From contig NC_087068.1 in the NCBI RefSeq assembly GCF_963678635.1, positions 30,878,318 to 30,942,317 on the forward strand: a stretch of 64,000 bases of DNA, written 5' to 3'. Source of the stretch: Symsagittifera roscoffensis (Eukaryota > Xenacoelomorpha > Acoela > Convolutidae). The position numbers were made by a program, and so were the translations under genes. Shown here in pieces: positions 20,745 through 28,667 of the stretch (within the stretch, counting starts at the first letter, position 1; the number at the start of each line of letters is the position of its first letter). Below the pieces are notes generated by a model. It had not been told where the DNA came from. It did no database searches and saw nothing but the letters and a program-made list of their open reading frames with translations.

Positions 20745-20880
20745 AGACCCTTTGGGTCGGCATGGGGTCGAATCCCTGAGGGGTGGGGGCGTCCGCCCCC
20801 TGCCCCCCCCCCCCCCCTAAATCCGCCGCTGGTCGGGCGTGCAACGGAACAATTTTTCGGGCGTGCAACGGAACAATTGG
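20745..20880. repeat. GC-rich transposon-end-like remnant
   Basis: A sharp GC island reading GACCCTTTGGGTCGGCATGG, then a 15-base C run (20803-20817), then TAAATCCGCCGCTGG, then the 22-mer TCGGGCGTGCAACGGAACAA+TT twice (20833-20854 and 20857-20878). CAGCGGCGGATTTAGGGGGG-type ends are common in animal repeat families, but I cannot assign one. Confidence 0.4.
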
Positions 20881-20889
20881 GGATGTTTT

Positions 20890-21735
20890 CAACTATTCTC
20901 TTCAACAGAATGACGAAAAAGTCTCATATTCATTCAAATCTGTTTTCAAGCAGAGCTAATTATCGCTTGTCTTAAAGTATAATACGGATACTTGTTGATC
21001 ACATTTCCAAGTTGTTCACACAGATAAACAGATGACAGGAACCACCAATGGATAGAAAGAGCCAAGTTAGTATTTGTTAACCTTCACTTTTCACAGGACC
21101 GAAGTTCATTCTAGGCTTTCCTGTCAGTCACTTAACATATTCAATATAAACAGATACAGAAACTATATGCAGTTTTCAGAAATTTGTTGAATTTGGAGTT
21201 ACCAAATTAACTCAATATCTGATGCTCTATAGATTCTTATTGAGCTCGGTTCACTGCACACTAAAATCTGCAGTTTTGAGAACTTCCTCCCCCCTCTACC
21301 AAAAAATCTTATTCACATTAGCAAACTATTTCAAACACTGGCAAGCAGACTAATCAAGCCTTGGTAAACATATTTGATGATCATATTTAACCTTGTAAGA
21401 CCCGTGCCTGGGGGGATTCAAAAAAGCCGAGAATTTGATTAATTAAAAAAACAGCGATGGTCTAAAATGGTCAAAATATTATTGCACAGTTACTAGAACG
21501 AGTAAAAATGGAAATAATGTTACCCTGTATAGTGAAAAATTTATATACAGGTTTGCCTTCAGAATAAGAACGATGGAAGTGAATTATGTAAAGTAAGTTG
21601 CTGGCTGTAGAGTGAAAAAATGCAAGTACTTCTACATGAAACCCAGAGCTTACATAAAACCCAGTCTCTGACTCAGCCAGCCAGTTAATGAAGCAAATGA
21701 TTTCTATTTCAAAATCTAGCCAAACTCATTTCCAC
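20890..21735. other. AT-rich DNA without supported features
   Basis: No long frame, repeat or structure seen between the GC island and the foldback arm. Confidence 0.5.
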
Positions 21736-21738
21736 AAA

Positions 21739-22218
21739 GCTATTTCAATTTCAAGCAAGTGATGATGACACATTTTGCTAGAAATAAATCAGCAAGAGAA
21801 AATTGGATCAACAATGTGTAACTTTTCCATGCGCCACTTTTGCGCAATTTGAATGACGCAGTGGCTCTTAATTTTTTTTCAAATCTCAAAAAAAAACAAG
21901 AGACAGCAAATATTGGATAAGTTACCAATCAAGTCTCACTTAGGGAGGAAGCCCAATGATTGTTTGGTTGAAAGGTAGCATATTTTAAACAAGTGGAAGC
22001 TGGAATTCACAAGAGGAAGCTGGTTAGTGAATTCCAGCTTCCTCTGGTTCAAAGTATGATACTTGACAAGTAAACAATCATTGGGCTTCCTCCCTACATG
22101 AGACTTGATGAGTACCTTATCCAATATTTGCTATCTCGTATTTTTTGTTGAGATTTCATAAAAAACCTAAGAACGACTGCGTCATTTGATTCGCGCGAAA
22201 GTAGCGCATGGAAACGTT
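21739..22218. repeat. Foldback element, left part (split by the retroelement)
   Basis: Inverted repeat centred at about 22015-22035 (GGAAGCTGGAATTCAC / GTGAATTCCAGCTTCC). The left arm (21739-22010) pairs with 22035-22218 and then, across the inserted retroelement, with 41140-41225. Shared words are CCCAATGATTGTTT, TCCAATATTTGCT..CT, GCGCATGGAAA and AGAGAAAATTGGATCAACAA. The intact foldback was about 565 bp. Confidence 0.8.
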
Positions 22219-22626
22219 TGAGTTAGGACCGAAGTGTAACTCATAGAGTAATTTCGGATAGGGTACACCGTCTGCTCGTCACGCTATCTTATTTTCGGCC
22301 GGATAGATTCGTGCAACTTCTTAGTCTAATACCGATCCTAATCTTACTCTTATACTATCTAGTCTCAGGTTGTTTAACTAGTCTCTGCTAGGCTCAATAG
22401 ATCTAGGGTATACTGGTTTATTGCGGCTGCTGAAGTGCTCGGGAGAGTCCAACTAATTTCTAAGTTAAATTCAAATCTCTCTGGTGCTGAAATTACAAGT
22501 AACTTCAGCACTTACAAATAAGTGGGTTGTTAGTTAGATGGATCATGATTGGTTAATATTAAATACTTTACATTGGTAAAACATTTAATTTATCCAATCA
22601 TAAAATGTAGTTTAGATCAGGTTCCA
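22219..22626 (-). repeat. 3' LTR of the 18.9 kb element
   Basis: 408 bp, starting TGGAACCTGATC and ending TCCTAACTCA in element orientation. It should carry promoter and polyadenylation signals. The sequence just before it on the minus strand, AAAACCCGGATGGG, is a weak polypurine tract. Confidence 0.95.
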
Positions 22627-24163
22627 CCCATCCGGGTTTTACAGAGTTTTTTAGAATAGTTCTTCTGCAATTCGAAGGATGGATGATGGACGTTTGTTTT
22701 TGGCGAACATCATAATTTTCTTCCGTTTCCTCTTTTGTTAGGGAAGTTCCAGGAAGCTGGAGTTAGAGACATAAGACGTTGTGTCTTCTAGTGACAACGA
22801 CTACGTCTTTGCAACAAACTCAAATCTGATTTCAGAATGGTTTGCTATGTCAGGTTTTTCTGTTCTGCGTGGAGAACTTCTTTTGTGTATGATCTAGTTT
22901 GGGAATGGCGTGGAGATTGTGCGTGGAGGGGATGCCTGGTTACTCGGATCTGTACGTATACTTGAACATCGAGGTGGTCATTGGTCTAGTTCAATGAAGT
23001 CCTTTTCTGCGAAGTCAAGTCGTACTCTAAATCCTTTGAGTTGTGATTGTGAGTGGCATATCGATTGTAGTTGGTCATTCTCTCTCGAGTGTAGTGGGGT
23101 CGTCTTGTCTTTTGATGTTCGTCCTTGGTGTTGTATTCTGATCTATATATTGCATCATGTGATTTTACATTTTATAAAACTTTTATTAGTTTAATATTTT
23201 TTAATAATGATTTTAGTTAGTTGTTTTCACAAAAGCTTTTTGTTTTAGTTCGGTTATTTTGAAGAGTTACTCACACTTGAGTAGCTCTTATTAAAAATAG
23301 TGGTGTGGTCACAAAGCGTGGATGTAGCGCGGTGGGTTAGGCCGGCTATAGAGCATGCTCAGGACGTCCTTCCTGGTGGGTTAGGCCAGGAGTGGGAGTA
23401 TGATTTCATGCGGTTTTTGTGAGGGGTCCTGTTATGTGACAACGTTTTATGTTGAGTTTGTTGTGGTCTTACTTATGTTTTGTTGGTTGTGTCCTTTTTT
23501 CAAAAATCAAATTGTTTGTGGTATGGGTTTGTCTTTCGACTTTTTTGTGTTTTATTATTTCTTTCTTAGACTTTATAATAGTCTTCAAAAGAATAAATTA
23601 TCCAGTTTTAAACTGGGTTAATCCGGTTTGGGTACCGTTGGTTTCTTTTTCTAAGTCATGCTGTTATTCTATGATTTGTGGTATTTAGTAAGCTGCGTTG
23701 GTTAGTTTTGTTTAGTATATGATTCCTTTCCAACCGGGTTAAAGGAAAGTTTGAAACATGTTATTATATGTTAGAGTTGTTGAGTGTGAAAACTTGAAAC
23801 TGAAATTCATTATTTTAAACAATTCTTCGTGGGCGAGCTGTGCGAGTGTGGATAGAATTTCTGTGCGAATGAATGAAAATATCAAAAGGTTAGTACTGCA
23901 TTTGCATTTATTTAATTTACTACATAGAATTTAGAAATTTACTGCTAGTCATGGGGGAATATTAAGATACAAATTTTCATCATAATTAGATTTACTGCTT
24001 GTGGGGGAAAATTTTAGAAATGAATTTACTGCATTGGTATTAAATTTATAAATTTATAAGTGTAAGAGATTAATAGAATTGTTGAAGTCTGTTTGATGAA
24101 ATTTGCGATCTTTATTTGTTTTTTGTGGTTTTTGTAGGTGATCGTCGGATGAAGGCTAAAAAT
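22627..24163 (-). other. Long 3' non-coding region of the 18.9 kb element
   Basis: About 1.5 kb with no supported ORF. It holds the hairpin/palindrome cluster at 23326-23390. It also holds three repeats of ATTTACTGC on the plus strand, two of them followed within 15 bases by GGGGGAA (23938-24030). Plus-strand frames such as 22910-23194 look accidental because the transcript strand is minus. Confidence 0.5.
23326..23390 (-). promoter_or_regulatory. Structured RNA cluster: twin hairpins plus twin palindromes
   Basis: Four symmetric elements lie in 65 bases. Plus-strand coordinates: stem AGC(G)CGG / CCGGCT around loop TGGGTTAGG (23326-23347); palindrome GAGCATGCTC (23351-23360); palindrome AGGACGTCCT (23361-23370); stem CCTGG / CCAGG around the same loop TGGGTTAGG (23372-23390). 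In the transcript both loops read CCTAACCCA. Duplicated identical loops in a 3' region recall constitutive transport elements of simple retroviruses, which bind the mRNA export machinery. Self-complementary 10-mers could promote RNA dimerisation. Function is inference; the symmetry is seen directly. Confidence 0.6.
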
Positions 24164-24242
24164 CTAAAGAAAACATGGATAAAGTATGGTGAGTTTTTTA
24201 ATATTTCAATTAGTTAGTTATATTCATTTAATTCATACTTAC
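24164..24242 (-). other. Candidate 79-nt intron
   Basis: Minus strand: donor CAG|GTAAGTAT at 24242, a CTAAC branch-like word, a pyrimidine-rich stretch and acceptor TTTTCTTTAG ending at 24164. The donor is an excellent match to the metazoan consensus. It lies three bases after the stop of the ATG-less 74-codon ORF, so it would lie in a 3' UTR or serve as a donor for another transcript. Not verified. Confidence 0.3.
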
Positions 24243-24245
24243 CTG

Positions 24246-24470
24246 TTAGTCGTCGGGGAAAAAACCGTGGGGGAAGATGTCGTGAATTAGTTCTGAAGTT
24301 GTTAGTAGTTTAGCTAAGATGCGGATGATATTTTTAGTTTGAAGCAGTGGCCAAAGCAATTGAAGTGCCTTAATAGTGGTTAGTTCTTCAGTGCCAACTG
24401 CAAACTCATAAGGTGTGTTTTGGATTAAGTTATATAATTTGTGATTTAAATTTAGTGTTGTGGATGAATT
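24246..24470 (-). CDS. ATG-less 74-codon ORF
   Basis: Open from just after a TAG to TAA at 24248-24246, with no ATG codon. It overlaps the end of the 540 aa ORF by 41 bases in another phase. The peptide has a leucine-rich amphipathic stretch (TTIKALQLLWPLLQ ... IIRILAKLL) and ends HDIFPHGFFPDD. Bias and hydrophobic periodicity look coding, but it could be chance. A start would have to come by splicing or frameshift from the upstream frame. Confidence 0.25.
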   Translation of the reverse strand, partial: NSSTTLNLNHKLYNLIQNTPYEFAVGTEELTTIKALQLLWPLLQTKNIIRILAKLLTTSELIHDIFPHGFFPDD

Positions 24471-26052
24471 CTAAAATTGGGATTTCTATGGGTTGTACAA
24501 ACTCGTGCGGGATAAGGAAGGGTCGGGATTCTTCGGCGTTGAAGGTCTTGGTAATGGGACAGAAGATGTACATTTGGGTTATGGGGTCATAATTACGAAG
24601 AATACCATGGAGGTTAGTGTCTTTAATACAATATGTGAAATTTAGAAAAAATGGTGAAGTGTATTTGGAATTAATGAATTGAAAACGATGGTGTGGTTGT
24701 CTAGAGGGTGTGTGTAGGTCAAAGTGATTTTGGATGAAACGATAATAACTATATGTGTGGGTTTGTTTAGTGCGCAACATAATATCGTGTGAGCAGTGTA
24801 AATCTCTTTCGTGTGGTGCAAGGAAATGAAAGGTTAGTGAAAATATTTGGAAGCGTTCTTTAAAACTTTCGTATGCTTGTGTGTCTGTTAGTGCTTCTGA
24901 AATAATGTGATCAAACTTTCGGTCGAAGATGTTTAGTGTGAATGTATATGGTGTCTTGATGAAAAATTTCTCGGTAATTTGTGGATTAGCGAAGCGATCG
25001 TCGTCTAAGAATTGATCTTGGTTAGCTCTGATGATGTTGTGATCATAGTATTCGAGTGTATATTCGTTAGCTCTAGGTGCAGTGTGTGTTTTTAGTGATT
25101 TTTTATATCCAACGTAAGTAAATTGTCTAGGTGTTAGTGGTGTAGTGAGTCGATATAGCATGTCCGTATTTCGTTCTATATCGATGTGAGTGTTAGATAA
25201 AGGTAAGCAAAGAGGGTTAGTGAAATGATAATATGAGGTCCAAGAGAGAGTAGGCATTAAAACGTATTCATCTACGAAGTTGCGTGTTTCGTTAGTGTCG
25301 TGGGGGGTGTTTAAGGTGTATTGTGGGAATGAGGGTAAGGTGATGGCTAAAAATTCTTTTGTGTTAGTATGCTTGGGGTGGTTGATGTATTCACGGGCTG
25401 TTCCTGGTTTTGCTGGGAAAGGATGGTTGGGGAACTTTCTTTTAAAAGTGCGGTAAGCTCTATTAGTGTTGAGTGAAGATTCAGTTGATGTGGATGATGG
25501 TGCTAATGATTCAGTATAAGTTGAAGAGGGTGTAGGGGTAGGGGGGTTGGATGAATTTATTGTGGAGGAGATTTGGTTTATGGTTGGGGTATTAAGGTGG
25601 TAGGGTTGTTGTTGAAGGGTAATAAAATTATCTAGCTCTGGGGAGATTCGGGGGGTGTCTGGAGAATGAGATGATTGGTCAAAATGGTATGAGGAATAGG
25701 TTGGGGTAACTTGGGAAGCATAAGAGGGTGTGGGGGTGATTGGGTCAGGGTTATTGGATAATATGGGTTGAAAAGGGGGTTGAGAAAAATTAGAAGAGTT
25801 ATGAAAATTATTGGATGGGGATGGTTCTGAGTCGGCAAATTCATCGGGGGTTTCAATATTCGGGTTATTGAGTTGTGAGATGGAATATAAAACTGAGATG
25901 TGTGAATTAGTGTCGGAATTCATGCCTGAGGTTACATTACTAGATGGAAAATCGGGTGGCGGAAAAGCAAAAAGTGGTATTATTGGGATTGGAGAGGTAA
26001 GATTGGTTGGGTGGGAATTTGATCGGTGTAGTGATCCAAGTTGGCGGCTCAT
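24430..26052 (-). CDS. 540 aa accessory ORF of the 18.9 kb element
   Basis: Its ATG overlaps the stop of the envelope frame as ATGA (26052-26049), a layout that permits termination-reinitiation. The first ~190 residues are Ser/Pro/Thr/Asn-rich and probably disordered. The C-terminal ~350 residues look folded, with regular aromatic and charged residues (SWTSYYHFTNPLCLPL, QFTYVGYKKSL, ERFQIFSLTFHFLAPHERDL). No transmembrane span, zinc finger or enzyme motif is visible, and I do not recognise the family. It lies where complex retroviruses keep 3' accessory genes. The frame is intact, in keeping with a young element. Confidence 0.65.
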   Translation of the reverse strand: MSRQLGSLHRSNSHPTNLTSPIPIIPLFAFPPPDFPSSNVTSGMNSDTNSHISVLYSISQLNNPNIETPDEFADSEPSPSNNFHNSSNFSQPPFQPILSNNPDPITPTPSYASQVTPTYSSYHFDQSSHSPDTPRISPELDNFITLQQQPYHLNTPTINQISSTINSSNPPTPTPSSTYTESLAPSSTSTESSLNTNRAYRTFKRKFPNHPFPAKPGTAREYINHPKHTNTKEFLAITLPSFPQYTLNTPHDTNETRNFVDEYVLMPTLSWTSYYHFTNPLCLPLSNTHIDIERNTDMLYRLTTPLTPRQFTYVGYKKSLKTHTAPRANEYTLEYYDHNIIRANQDQFLDDDRFANPQITEKFFIKTPYTFTLNIFDRKFDHIISEALTDTQAYESFKERFQIFSLTFHFLAPHERDLHCSHDIMLRTKQTHTYSYYRFIQNHFDLHTPSRQPHHRFQFINSKYTSPFFLNFTYCIKDTNLHGILRNYDPITQMYIFCPITKTFNAEESRPFLIPHEFVQPIEIPILEFIHNTKFKSQII

Positions 26053-26867
26053 CGTGGGCTAAAAAAATGATTATTTTGAGACTGAAAAGCGGTGGTATGG
26101 GGTTGTTCAATAATTTGTTCATAAGTATTATCATCTTGTGACTGGTGTGTCATTATATGTTGAATGGGACTTTGTGATGTGGTGAGTCGAAAATTTGGAT
26201 TATGTGTGATGGCTAAGTTTCGAAAATTTCGTGGGACTAGGGATAGTGGATGGTTATTTGGTAGGGCTGGTAATTGTGGTGCCGTTGGCGTTATGTCTAC
26301 ATTGTTATGTTCTTCGTCGTATGTATTTTGTCGTGTTGTTATTTTTGTGTTATATTCTTTTATTTGTGCGTCTAAAAGAATTTTGTTTATAGATGTAGAA
26401 AAGATTCCAAAAAATCCTGCAAATAGTATGCGTGCTACACTTGCTTGTCTGTTTACTTGTGTGTGTATAGCACATGTGTTGTAGATTCCTTTTAAAAGTG
26501 AGAAAAGAAATCCAATAAAGTTAAACATTGCGTATAAAATAGTCAATTTTTCTAAGATGTAGTAGGGCCATCCTAGAAAATCGAGGATCTCATTTTTGAG
26601 TGTAACAAAGCTAAAAATGTTAATTGGTGATATATCTTGGGGACGGTATTTTTCACCGTTTAGATATATGTAATCTTTAATGTCCTTAAAATATCCGCTA
26701 TAGTCTTGCGTGTAGATATCGGCAAATCCTGCGGTTTCTGCAAGTTTGCGTAAATTTTGGTCTATTGATTGTCTTTGTATAGTGTCCATTTGTGTTAATA
26801 ATTCTTGGAATTGTTGTGTTCTAATGTGATGTTGAATATCTGATTTTGAATAGATTCCTATTGATTG
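26049..26867 (-). CDS. Envelope C-terminal extension with membrane anchor (in phase with env after a TAA)
   Basis: 272 codons in the same phase as the envelope ORF, directly after its TAA (26870-26868). The first ATG inside lies at 26789. The region holds two hydrophobic spans (about 26565-26480, ILYAMFNFIGFLFSLL; about 26435-26370, ARILFAGFFGIFSTS) and then a polar tail of about 110 residues. A retroviral-type glycoprotein needs such an anchor, and the upstream 599 aa ORF has none. The two are therefore read as one gene split by a stop. The anchor could be made by readthrough, or the stop could be a recent nonsense mutation. Separate initiation at 26789 is a less likely alternative. Confidence 0.6.
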   Translation of the reverse strand, partial: QSIGIYSKSDIQHHIRTQQFQELLTQMDTIQRQSIDQNLRKLAETAGFADIYTQDYSGYFKDIKDYIYLNGEKYRPQDISPINIFSFVTLKNEILDFLGWPYYILEKLTILYAMFNFIGFLFSLLKGIYNTCAIHTQVNRQASVARILFAGFFGIFSTSINKILLDAQIKEYNTKITTRQNTYDEEHNNVDITPTAPQLPALPNNHPLSLVPRNFRNLAITHNPNFRLTTSQSPIQHIMTHQSQDDNTYEQIIEQPHTTAFQSQNNHFFSPR

Positions 26868-28667
26868 TTAGTCTATATTTGGGTTTCGAGCAATAGCGCG
26901 AATGCTTTCTGGTGAAAATTTTTTGAGTGATTGCATTAATGTGGGATATGGTGTGAGAAGATAATATTTATTTTCATCAGGGTTTAGTTGTACTACATTG
27001 TGGCTGTTTTCTGATCCACATGGGACTGCGGTATCCCAGAAATAGGTTCTTCGTGAAAGTGTATCCACGAAATGTACTTTATTCTTATAAAAGATAGGGA
27101 TTCTTTTATAACATCGTTTATCTTCAAAAACGTATAGTGGTGATACTTTTTTAGTACAAGTATAAAACCATAAGATGTTTCCTTCATAGTCTAAAAAATT
27201 TGATCTATTTCCAGATAATAAGTATCCTGCATAGGGTATTTTTAATACTGCTAGTGCAAGTGATTGTAATATTTGTGTTCGTTCTAATTCGCATAATTGG
27301 TGTAGTGTTTCTAATTCGGAGAGTGACATTTCTTGAAAAATTCGGCTAATTGTATAATCTAGTTTCATATCTAAATGAATATCATAGTGGATATTACCGA
27401 AATATGTAGTGTTCATTAGTGATAATTCTTGTAAGCGTGTGCTTCTGGTGTCCTGAGGTTTTAGATGTCCACCAGGTTGTCCGTTGCTTTTTTGAAAATT
27501 AACTGGTATATAGGATGTTCCTTCGTTTAAAGGATGACCTGTGGCATATGGGTCGATTTTTATTTTTCCAGTGGTCATGTCGAATCCTTTTTCGTATTCA
27601 ACTAATATTTCAGAGTATTGTGTTCTGTGAAGTGGATTCCTGTATTTACATGCAAGTTCTGTTTCTTGATATATTTGAAAACGTGTCAATTTGTTTTCTA
27701 TATTGTCTATGTTTCTAAAATTAGAACTTAGTTTTCGTGATGGATGGACTTGTTCATATGGAATTGATTGTATAAAATATTTTTCGTGAAATTTTATCAT
27801 ACGAGCGTGTATTTTTGCTACTTGAAATGTTGTACATGTATCTTCGGGGAACCAAACAATTGTTGCTTGTGTTCTCGTTGTAGGGTCGCAATAACCTTGA
27901 TCATTTTTACAAGGTAATCGGATTCCTTGATAGATCATTGTATTATCTGATAAATCTCGTGTTAGTTGTATTTTTTCGAGTTGTATTTTCCAATCGAAAA
28001 ACATTATTTCTTGGTATCCTTTATTTTTTGTGTCTGCTTTGCAGTTTGATGGGTCATTTATACCAATGTGTGGTATCCAATGTTTATCGTGTAGGTCATA
28101 GGTTAATCGTCCGTGTGCGCCGTTATACGGGTGTTTTTCGTCTAGTTTTATATGTCCTTGGTGTCTTTCAAGTTGTGATTGATGTACAGAGTCTGAAAAA
28201 ACTTGAAAATTAACTAATTTTCTTTGGGAGTTTTTATTTTGTGTGATGTTTAGTCTTAGTAATTCATTTTTACAATCGTCGGGATTGAGATGTAAAAGAC
28301 GTTCTATATTACTTTGATAGAATGATTCATGGTCAAGTCGGTTTTTGTTTCCATTCGAGACTTGTGAACAATGTACTTTCTTTTCGGAAAATGTTGCTGT
28401 GAATTTATAACCTGTAACTGTTGTTGCTCGGGCTTTTGAATAGAGTGTTGCTATTACATCTGTGGTTTCTATAGCTTGTGGTTCTGTTTCACATTGTGAT
28501 ACTTGATTTATTGCATATTTATGTAGTGTTTTTTGTTCATTTTCTTCACAATCGTAATGTGTTACTAGTAAATCTTGTGGTCCTGTACGAGGAGAAGGGT
28601 TTATGTTTTGATTTGAGATTACTAGAAAAGGGAGTTGGAGAAAAATTAATAATTTTAGAATATACAT
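26868..28667 (-). CDS. env: Envelope-like glycoprotein ectodomain
   Basis: 599 codons. An N-terminal signal peptide (MYILKLLIFLQLPFLVIS) is followed by a cysteine-containing ectodomain with several N-x-S/T sites (NIT, NTT, NRS). A distal block has spaced cysteines: FYTCTK, CYKRIPIFYKNKVHFVD, TAVPCG, then KYYLLTPYP. This distal layout reminds me of chuvirus-type (gB-like, class III) glycoproteins captured by invertebrate retroelements; that is a motif-layout impression, not a search result. Errantivirus F-type or phlebovirus-type envelopes are alternatives that fit less well, as no furin-like site or Gc pattern is evident. It begins inside the end of the preceding ATG-less ORF. The in-frame TAA at 26870-26868 separates it from the membrane anchor. 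Confidence 0.6.
   Translation of the reverse strand: MYILKLLIFLQLPFLVISNQNINPSPRTGPQDLLVTHYDCEENEQKTLHKYAINQVSQCETEPQAIETTDVIATLYSKARATTVTGYKFTATFSEKKVHCSQVSNGNKNRLDHESFYQSNIERLLHLNPDDCKNELLRLNITQNKNSQRKLVNFQVFSDSVHQSQLERHQGHIKLDEKHPYNGAHGRLTYDLHDKHWIPHIGINDPSNCKADTKNKGYQEIMFFDWKIQLEKIQLTRDLSDNTMIYQGIRLPCKNDQGYCDPTTRTQATIVWFPEDTCTTFQVAKIHARMIKFHEKYFIQSIPYEQVHPSRKLSSNFRNIDNIENKLTRFQIYQETELACKYRNPLHRTQYSEILVEYEKGFDMTTGKIKIDPYATGHPLNEGTSYIPVNFQKSNGQPGGHLKPQDTRSTRLQELSLMNTTYFGNIHYDIHLDMKLDYTISRIFQEMSLSELETLHQLCELERTQILQSLALAVLKIPYAGYLLSGNRSNFLDYEGNILWFYTCTKKVSPLYVFEDKRCYKRIPIFYKNKVHFVDTLSRRTYFWDTAVPCGSENSHNVVQLNPDENKYYLLTPYPTLMQSLKKFSPESIRAIARNPNID

Noticed and set aside
21740-21928. 62-codon minus-strand ORF similar to a plus-strand peptide at 41062-41310
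   Set aside because: The similarity arises because the two loci are inverted arms of one foldback; there is no independent coding evidence.
22910-23688. Plus-strand ORFs of 73-94 codons in the element's 3' region
   Set aside because: Wrong strand for the element, no motif, and one overlaps the structured hairpin cluster.
24142-24190. Plus-strand micro-exon between TTTTTGTAG and ATG|GTGAGT
   Set aside because: The element is transcribed from the minus strand, and T-rich complement DNA easily mimics acceptors.
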